Below, one piece after another: positions 59,264 to 64,000 of a stretch of 64,000 nt of DNA. Numbering within the stretch: position 1 is the stretch's first letter; each line of letters begins with the position of its first letter. The stretch is from Rhizohabitans arisaemae (GTDB lineage: Bacteria; Actinomycetota; Actinomycetes; Streptosporangiales; Streptosporangiaceae), in the NCBI RefSeq assembly GCF_025996515.1, contig NZ_BLRH01000055.1, positions 310,001 to 374,000 of the forward strand, read 5' to 3'. The position numbers and the translations under genes are program-made. The notes under the pieces are model-generated. The model was not told where the DNA came from and searched no databases. It worked only from the letters and a program-made list of their open reading frames with translations.

Positions 59264-59583
59264 TGATCCTTGTGATGTGTGTCCCCTACGGGGTACGGAA
59301 AGCACAACGATCACCCGGTGCCGGAGGCCACCTCCACACCGGAGCCGATCCCGACCACACCCCAAACGCGAACAGCAACAGCCCACACCCCCGGCACATG
59401 ATCCTTGTGACGTGCGTCCCCCACGAGGTGCAGAAAGCACAACGATCACCCGGTGCCGGAGGCCACCTCCACACCGGAGCCGATCCCGACCACACCCCGA
59501 ACACGAACAGCAACAGCCCACACCCCCGGCACATGATCCTTGTGACGTGCGTCCCCCACGAGGTGCAGAAAGCACAACGATCA
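59264..59583. repeat. Array of three 50-nt palindromic repeats in 135-bp tandem units (locus B)
   Basis: Copies at 59264-59313, 59399-59448 and 59534-59583 are the same family as at 3190-3458 (identical CACAACGATCA ends and TGATCCTTG starts). Spacers of 85 nt are almost identical, so the unit is a 135-bp tandem repeat. Copy 3 ends at 59583, exactly at the stop codon of the ArsR gene: its last TCA is the complement of TGA. The spacers begin with CCCGGTGCCGGAGGC, which is also the 3' end of the ArsR coding sequence. The element lies between two convergent genes. Confidence 0.9.
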
Positions 59584-60552
59584 CCCGGTGCCGGAGGCGA
59601 TCTCCGCGAGCAGGTCGCCGGACGGCGTCCGGTAGTAGAGCACGGACCGTCCGGACCGGCTGCGGCGCAGCAGCCCGGCGTCGAGCAGGACGCGCAGGTG
59701 CCCGCCGACCGACCCCAGTCCGTACCCGGTCAGCGCCACCAGCTGGGTGGTGCTCTTCGGGGAGCCCAGCAGGGTAAGGATGTGCGCCCGCACCGGGCCG
59801 ATCAACCGGCTCAGCGCCTGCGGCGGGGTGTGGTCGACCGCGTCGGCGAGGATCCCCGAACAGGGATAGATCAGGGCGTATCTATGCGGTTCCTCCCAAG
59901 CCACCCAGCCGTACCGCACGGTCGTCGCCGGAATGAACAGCAGCTGGGCGCCCTCGGCGATGTCACGCGGCGGATAGTCGTTGGCGTTGATCCGCAGACT
60001 GCCGTCCCCCAGCCAGCGCAACCCGGGACGCATGTCTTCGATCACGGCCGCCCAGCCGCCGGAACTCAGTCGCTCGGTCCGGGCGACGATGTCGGCCTCC
60101 AGGATCCGCTTCCGCCGCGGCCAGTCGGCGTCGAGGGTGTTCGTCCAGATCCAGTCGAGCAGGTCGGCGACCCGGTCCGGCAGATCCGGCCCGCGGAGCT
60201 CCGCGGGCACCTCGCCCCCGGCGGCCGTCGCCAGGTGCGCGACCGCGACGCCCGGCGGGGTCCGCCGTACCCTGCGGAGTTCATCGTGGAATCCGCGGTC
60301 GTCGTCCTCCGGCGGCGTCACCATGAAATCGGGCAGCCACCGCCCGAGCGCGGTCGCGACGAAACGCGCGGCGAACGGGTCGGCGGCGAGCATGCGACGG
60401 TACGCGGGGGCGTGCGCCTGAAACCAGCCGCGCCCGCCGGCCCCCGGATCGCCGTGGTGCAGCTTGATCAGCGCCGCGACGGTCTCGGTCAGCGCGGAGA
60501 CGGCGAACCGGCTCCGCACCAGCGTCTCCACCCCGACGTGCCACAAACCCAC
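59581..60552 (-). CDS. ArsR-type winged-helix regulator with DUF5937 N-terminus
   Basis: A 323-residue regulator: DUF5937 in the N-terminal 200 residues and a C-terminal ArsR winged helix (LIGPVRAHILTLLGSPKSTTQLVALTGYGLGSVGGHLRVL, about residues 240-300). GTG 60552 is the only sensible start. Divergent from an MFS gene with a 59-bp gap containing an inverted repeat, so it probably regulates itself and the transporter. Its last codons come from the repeat family at the 3' end. Confidence 0.85.
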   Translation of the reverse strand: MGLWHVGVETLVRSRFAVSALTETVAALIKLHHGDPGAGGRGWFQAHAPAYRRMLAADPFAARFVATALGRWLPDFMVTPPEDDDRGFHDELRRVRRTPPGVAVAHLATAAGGEVPAELRGPDLPDRVADLLDWIWTNTLDADWPRRKRILEADIVARTERLSSGGWAAVIEDMRPGLRWLGDGSLRINANDYPPRDIAEGAQLLFIPATTVRYGWVAWEEPHRYALIYPCSGILADAVDHTPPQALSRLIGPVRAHILTLLGSPKSTTQLVALTGYGLGSVGGHLRVLLDAGLLRRSRSGRSVLYYRTPSGDLLAEIASGTG

Positions 60553-60572
60553 GTTTCGCCTCCATCCGAAAC
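60553..60572. promoter_or_regulatory. Operator in the divergent ArsR/MFS promoter
   Basis: GTTTCG (60553-60558) and CGAAAC (60567-60572) form a perfect inverted repeat with an 8-nt spacer, directly before the ArsR start codon. TGTAAC just after could be a -10 for the MFS gene. Confidence 0.65.
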
Positions 60573-60611
60573 TGTAACGGCATGCCCGGCTCGCCCCTGA
60601 GACTTCGGCGT

Positions 60612-61805
60612 ATGCGTACTTATCGGGAACTGTTCCGTGTCCCGGAGTTCACCCCGTTCTTCGCCGTCTTCTCGCTCTACACCGCGGCGATGACGATCAT
60701 GTCTCTGGCGGTGGCCACCCTGGTCTACACCGCCACCGGCTCCCCCCTGCTCTCCGCCCTCAGCATGTTCGGCTCCTCGTTCGCCCAGGTGATCGGGGCG
60801 ATGACCCTGCTCTCCGCCGCCGACCGCCTCCCGCCCAGGAGGGCCAACGTCGCGCTCGCGGCCGTGTTCGCCCTCAGCACCTACGCCTTGGCCGTCCCCG
60901 GAATGCCGATCTGGGGCACTTTGGGGGTCATCGCAGTCATGGGCCTCGTCGGATCCCTCGGCGGCGGCGTCCGCTGGGGGCTCCTCAGCGACATCGTGCC
61001 CGACTCCGGCTACGTCCTCGCGCGATCGACCGTCACCATGGCCGGCGGGATCACGCAGGTCGTCGGCCTCGCCTTCGGCGGGGTGCTGATCGCGACGGTC
61101 TCCGCCCGGAGCGCGCTGCTCATCGCCGCCACCCTCCACCTGATCACCGTCGTGGTCGCCCGGTTCGGTCTCACCCACCGCCCGCCGCGCGCCACCGGAC
61201 GCCCCTCCGTGCGGGCGACCTGGCAGGTCAACCGAATCCTGTGGTCGGCACCCGAGCGGCGGTACCTCTATCTCGCCCTCTGGGTACCCAACGGGCTGAT
61301 CGTCGGATGCGAAGCGCTGTTCATCCCGTACGCCCCGGAATCGGCGAGCATCCTGTTCATCGCCGCCGCGCTCGGCATGTTCGCCGGGGACATGGCGATG
61401 GGCCGGTTCATCCCCCCGGCCTGGCGGCGCAGGCTGCTCACCCCCGCCCGGATCGTGCTCGCCGCCCCCTACCTGCTCTTCCTCCTCCCGATGCCCCTCC
61501 CGATCGCCCTGATCGTGGTCGCGGTGGCCTCCACCGGGTTCAGCGCCTGCCTCATCCTGCAGGAACGCCTCCTCGCCCTCGTCCCCGAAGAGCTGCGGGG
61601 ACAGGCCCTCGGGCTCCACACCTCCGGGATGCTCGTCCTGCAGGCCGTCGGCGCGACCGTCGCCGGAGCCGTCGCCCAGTACCTGGCGGCCGGTACGGCG
61701 ATGGCCGTGACGGCCGCCGCCTCCCTGCTCGTCACCCTCGCCCTCATCCCGTTCCTCCGCAGCCCCGCGCAAACCCCGTCCCGGGCCGAGCCGATCCCCG
61801 CCTGA
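60612..61805 (+). CDS. MFS transporter (12-TM), regulated by divergent ArsR gene
   Basis: A 397-residue transporter starting MRTYRELFRVPEFTPFFAVF, a common N-terminus of actinobacterial MFS exporters. ATG 60582 is an alternative that adds ten residues. About twelve helices; motif A-like loop between helices 2 and 3 is weak (AADRLPPRRANVA). Substrate unknown; ArsR control suggests an efflux role. Confidence 0.85.
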   Translation: MRTYRELFRVPEFTPFFAVFSLYTAAMTIMSLAVATLVYTATGSPLLSALSMFGSSFAQVIGAMTLLSAADRLPPRRANVALAAVFALSTYALAVPGMPIWGTLGVIAVMGLVGSLGGGVRWGLLSDIVPDSGYVLARSTVTMAGGITQVVGLAFGGVLIATVSARSALLIAATLHLITVVVARFGLTHRPPRATGRPSVRATWQVNRILWSAPERRYLYLALWVPNGLIVGCEALFIPYAPESASILFIAAALGMFAGDMAMGRFIPPAWRRRLLTPARIVLAAPYLLFLLPMPLPIALIVVAVASTGFSACLILQERLLALVPEELRGQALGLHTSGMLVLQAVGATVAGAVAQYLAAGTAMAVTAAASLLVTLALIPFLRSPAQTPSRAEPIPA

Positions 61806-61837
61806 CCTGTACGGGCGACGGCGGCCCGGTCGAACCC

Positions 61838-61873
61838 ACGGCCGCCACGGCGCGAACACCGCCTGGCGGCCGT
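61838..61873. terminator. Bidirectional terminator between MFS and SRPBCC genes
   Basis: ACGGCCGCCA (61838-61847) and TGGCGGCCGT (61864-61873) pair perfectly, with an inner GGCG/CGCC stem, between two convergent stops. Confidence 0.65.
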
Positions 61874-61925
61874 ACGGGCACGCGGCTCAGAAGGCCGTAC
61901 GGGACGGCCGTGGTTCGGCGGCAAG

Positions 61926-62573
61926 TCAGCCGTTCTCGGGCGGCGGGGCGTAGAAGTCCGTCGTGTTGCGGACCGCGACGGCGACCTCCTCCTCGGTCCC
62001 GCCCCCCGCCAGCATCGCGGCCCCCCACGCCTGGCTGCTCAGCGTCGCGAACCGACGCGCCTCCTCCGACACCTCCCACTCGCGCGGATCCTCGATCGTC
62101 CCTCCGGCCAGGTACAGGCCCAGGCCGAGAAGGCTGAGGTCCCAGCCGACGCCGGCGGCGCCCGGGCCGTACCGCGCCCACCACTCGGGGTTCACGACGG
62201 CCGCGTGCTCCAGCTCGAACAGGGTCCTGCCGTCCGGCCCGGGCGACAGCCGCACCTCGACCTCGCTGATGTCCTTCTCCGTGGTGTTCTCACCGAAGAC
62301 CCAGGTCAGCTTGAGCAGCCGGGGCGCCTCACAGCGAAGGATCTCCCCTCCGGCGTTCCCTTCGAGCTGGTACTTCCCGCCGACTTTCAAATCGCCTTTC
62401 ACAGGCAGGAACCAGCGGACGATCCGCTCCGGGTCGGTGATCGCGTCCCAGACGTCCTCCATCGACGCCTTGTACTCGCGCCGCAGCACCGTCGTGCGCC
62501 CCGCGCCGGCGGGGATCTCCTTGCTGCCGACCTCCCGGCTGATGGCGTTGATCTCGCCGACCACATCGATCAC
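61926..62573 (-). CDS. SRPBCC / AHSA1-like protein
   Basis: A 215-residue START/SRPBCC fold protein. GTG 62573 (VIDVVGEINAISREV) follows GGAGAGGAG; the longer frame is not convincing. VWDAITDPERIVRWFLPVKGDLKVGGKYQ is the AHSA1 signature. These proteins bind small hydrophobic ligands in a helix-grip cavity. A 12-bp perfect palindrome and a micro-ORF lie upstream. Confidence 0.85.
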   Translation of the reverse strand: MIDVVGEINAISREVGSKEIPAGAGRTTVLRREYKASMEDVWDAITDPERIVRWFLPVKGDLKVGGKYQLEGNAGGEILRCEAPRLLKLTWVFGENTTEKDISEVEVRLSPGPDGRTLFELEHAAVVNPEWWARYGPGAAGVGWDLSLLGLGLYLAGGTIEDPREWEVSEEARRFATLSSQAWGAAMLAGGGTEEEVAVAVRNTTDFYAPPPENG

Positions 62574-62638
62574 GACACGACTCCTCTCCTCTTCCACCCC
62601 GACTCCGCCGAGCCGGCGAAGCCAACATATCACCCCCA

Positions 62639-62650
62639 ACTTATATAAGT
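62639..62650. promoter_or_regulatory. 12-bp palindrome upstream of the SRPBCC gene
   Basis: ACTTATATAAGT is a perfect palindrome in A+T-rich DNA, 66 bp before the start. It resembles ArsR-type operators, which often control SRPBCC genes, but no adjacent ArsR gene exists here. Confidence 0.55.
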
Positions 62651-62655
62651 CTCTA

Positions 62656-62718
62656 CTAACCCAACAACCCCGCGCCGACACCCATCCAAACGATCAAACG
62701 GCCGACGACACTACGCAT
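62656..62718 (-). other. 20-codon micro-ORF behind a duplicated promoter segment
   Basis: ATG at 62718 opens a 20-residue hydrophobic peptide. Its first three codons (ATG CGT AGT) and the upstream 36 bp match those of the MNT antitoxin gene (46-bp repeat). It may be a remnant of a duplicated antitoxin 5' end or a leader peptide for the SRPBCC gene. Confidence 0.4.
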
Positions 62719-62754
62719 AACTGAAACTCATCACCCATCTAAAGGAAGTATCCG
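62709..62754 (-). repeat. 46-bp direct repeat, copy 1
   Basis: Matches 63892-63937 with five mismatches. It contains start codon ATGCGTAGTG (minus strand) and the upstream region. The pair flanks the HEPN-MNT genes, about 1.18 kb apart. Confidence 0.85.
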
Positions 62755-62858
62755 ACCCGCCACCACCACAACAGGAGCCAGAAATCCCCCAAAACCGACA
62801 ACCCGGCCACGGCGGGCCGGGTTAGTGACACGGATGCCCACGAGCACACCGCGTGGCG

Positions 62859-63308
62859 TCAGAAGATGGAGAGGCTACCCATCAGCTTGGTCGCTGCTTC
62901 GAGAAGAAGCCCAGAGGTTTTGATCGCCATTGCAGCTTCGTCTGAGGCGACATCGTCGCCAGGACGCATCGGATACTCGATCTCGTTACGACGACGGCGC
63001 AGAGCCCCGAAGCCCCGGAAGACATCACCGAACTGGGCTCGCAGCGCCTCCTCCACGACATAGTGCCCACCGATGGTGGTAGGACGCAGCCCTTGATGCG
63101 CCAACACAGCCGTACAGGCGTGACGAGCCGCATCGTAGGCAAGGATGAATGCGCTATCGGGATCATCAACAATGGCTTGAGCAGTTTGCAACGTACGTCC
63201 GGAACGTTCCAACCAACCAGTGCCGTCGGCGGCCGAACCGGTGACCTTCTGAAGCTTCCCCTCTGCGAGCAGGCGCATCACGTCCGCCTCACCTCGGGTC
63301 CAGCGCAT
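62859..63308 (-). CDS. HEPN-domain protein (probable toxin of HEPN-MNT pair)
   Basis: A 149-residue four-helix HEPN protein. The ATG shares one base with the stop of the upstream gene (TAATG), so translation is coupled. The catalytic-type motif is R107-N-E-I-E-Y112 (in GALRRRRNEIEY), a variant in which histidine of the usual R-x4-6-H motif is replaced by tyrosine, as in SAV_6107-like HEPN domains. HEPN toxins are RNases neutralised by the partner nucleotidyltransferase by AMPylation of a tyrosine. GC content is clearly lower than in neighbouring genes, consistent with horizontal gain. Confidence 0.8.
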   Translation of the reverse strand: MRWTRGEADVMRLLAEGKLQKVTGSAADGTGWLERSGRTLQTAQAIVDDPDSAFILAYDAARHACTAVLAHQGLRPTTIGGHYVVEEALRAQFGDVFRGFGALRRRRNEIEYPMRPGDDVASDEAAMAIKTSGLLLEAATKLMGSLSIF

Positions 63309-63901
63309 TATGCGGTCTCCTCAGCTAGCTCCTTCACCCAGACGATCGGGGAGGATTGGATTTGCTGGACAAGCGGGTCTGCCGCTTCCCGCCAACGATC
63401 ACGAGTGATGAGAACCGGGTTGACCGGCATACCGATTCGGCGTTCCACCCGTTCGGCGGCGTCGTAGACGTCAGCTCGGGTAGGACGTCCGACAACCAGG
63501 ACGTCGATATCGTTCGGCGGCGGTCCGGGCTCCCCTTGATACCGAGTCGCCCAGGAACCGAAAACAGCGACGGCATCCACCTTCCGGATAGCCGAGAACT
63601 CCCGCTCGATGAAAATGTGCGGCCCAAACGCCAAGGTCAGCAGTTCGGTGAGCGGCCGAGCATAACGTCCGGGCACCTTGGCTCGGACCACATGGGCTCT
63701 CCCCACCCGACGGCCCTCGATGAGATCGGCTTCCAGGAGACGTCCCACCTCACGCTGCAAGGTCGTCAGTGGTACTCCGATCCGGCCCGCGAGCTCGGTC
63801 AGAGTGAACTCCTGATCCGGCTGAAGGTAGAGCAGCGCGAGCAGTTCCACCTGATGCCGCGATCGGAAGATCGGCAGCAACGGAGGCGCCTCACTACGCA
63901 T
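63308..63901 (-). CDS. Winged-helix / minimal nucleotidyltransferase (MNT) antitoxin-like protein
   Basis: A 197-residue protein with an N-terminal winged helix (residues about 15-80; FTLTELAGRIGVPLTTLQREVGRLLEADLI) fused to an MNT domain with the G-S motif G115-S116 (VFGSWATRY) and D131-x-D133 (NDIDVLVVG). It lies first in the operon with the HEPN gene, so it is the likely antitoxin that AMPylates the toxin and, through the winged helix, may autoregulate the operon. Start ATG 63901 sits in the 46-bp repeat. Confidence 0.82.
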   Translation of the reverse strand: MRSEAPPLLPIFRSRHQVELLALLYLQPDQEFTLTELAGRIGVPLTTLQREVGRLLEADLIEGRRVGRAHVVRAKVPGRYARPLTELLTLAFGPHIFIEREFSAIRKVDAVAVFGSWATRYQGEPGPPPNDIDVLVVGRPTRADVYDAAERVERRIGMPVNPVLITRDRWREAADPLVQQIQSSPIVWVKELAEETA

Positions 63902-63937
63902 AGATGAAACTTATCACCCATCTAAAGGAAGTGTCGG
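63892..63937 (-). repeat. 46-bp direct repeat, copy 2 (promoter and start of the MNT gene)
   Basis: Spans the first ten bases of the MNT coding sequence and 36 bp upstream. Contains the imperfect inverted repeat AGATG...CATCT, a possible operator for the winged-helix protein. Matches copy 1 at 62709-62754. Confidence 0.8.
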
Positions 63938-64000
63938 CCTCCGTCCACGAGCCCGGCGACACCAGTCGGCAAGGCGTCTCGGATCCGAGGTCTTTTCGCA

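Overview
The window is about 70% GC chromosomal DNA from an actinomycete. The gene set (adenosylcobalamin-dependent ribonucleotide reductase with NrdR, LexA with actinobacterial SOS boxes, a large family of regulators, 10-methyl fatty acid genes, many GTG starts and apparently leaderless promoters) fits the Streptosporangiales, probably Streptosporangiaceae. That placement is inferred from gene content; no rRNA lies in the window.

Layout. 1-4.6 kb: an AAA+ ATPase cut by the edge, a TPR membrane protein, an array of 50-nt palindromic repeats and an esterase. 4.9-13.3 kb: an MFS exporter and DoxX protein, then a self-contained signalling unit (DGPF/YCII protein, ECF42-type sigma factor, MFS exporter) with two matching ECF42-type promoters, then a KimA-like potassium/amino-acid permease. 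13.6-17 kb: a DUF234-type ATPase behind a perfect 22-bp inverted repeat, and a TetR gene with its operator overlapping an alpha/beta-hydrolase gene broken by TAA. 17-26.2 kb: information-processing core (nrdR-nrdJ, lexA, a PatB-like lyase, leuS). leuS is preceded by a 16-residue leader peptide with three rare CTT leucine codons and a terminator hairpin, the arrangement of ribosome-mediated attenuation. 27.9-35.7 kb: a lipid block (P450, acyl-CoA ligase, TmsB/TmsA-like 10-methyl fatty acid pair, alpha-methylacyl-CoA racemase). 35.7-47.6 kb: Ser/Thr kinase, GuaB1, FKBP, ATP-dependent DNA ligase, Lrp regulator, PGRP-type amidase, small membrane proteins, DUF4192, Maf and EI24. 47.7-57.3 kb: ANTAR-PAS-SpoIIE phosphatase, ECF sigma factor with SnoaL-like tail, a selenocysteine tRNA, a LuxR/LAL regulator coupled to a DUF1254/DUF1214 protein, and 6-phosphogluconate dehydrogenase. 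57.3-64 kb: a P-loop kinase with a duplicated upstream region, MazG-like and DUF2203 genes, a second array of the same 50-nt repeat, a divergent ArsR/MFS pair, an SRPBCC protein, and a lower-GC HEPN/nucleotidyltransferase toxin-antitoxin pair flanked by a duplicated promoter/start segment.

The most unusual signals are the leuS leader, the 50-nt repeat family in two arrays 56 kb apart, the paired ECF42 promoters, the duplicated 46-bp segment around the HEPN-MNT pair, and the 49-bp hairpin before the ATPase gene. Functional calls rest on recognised motifs and context only; no database search was possible.
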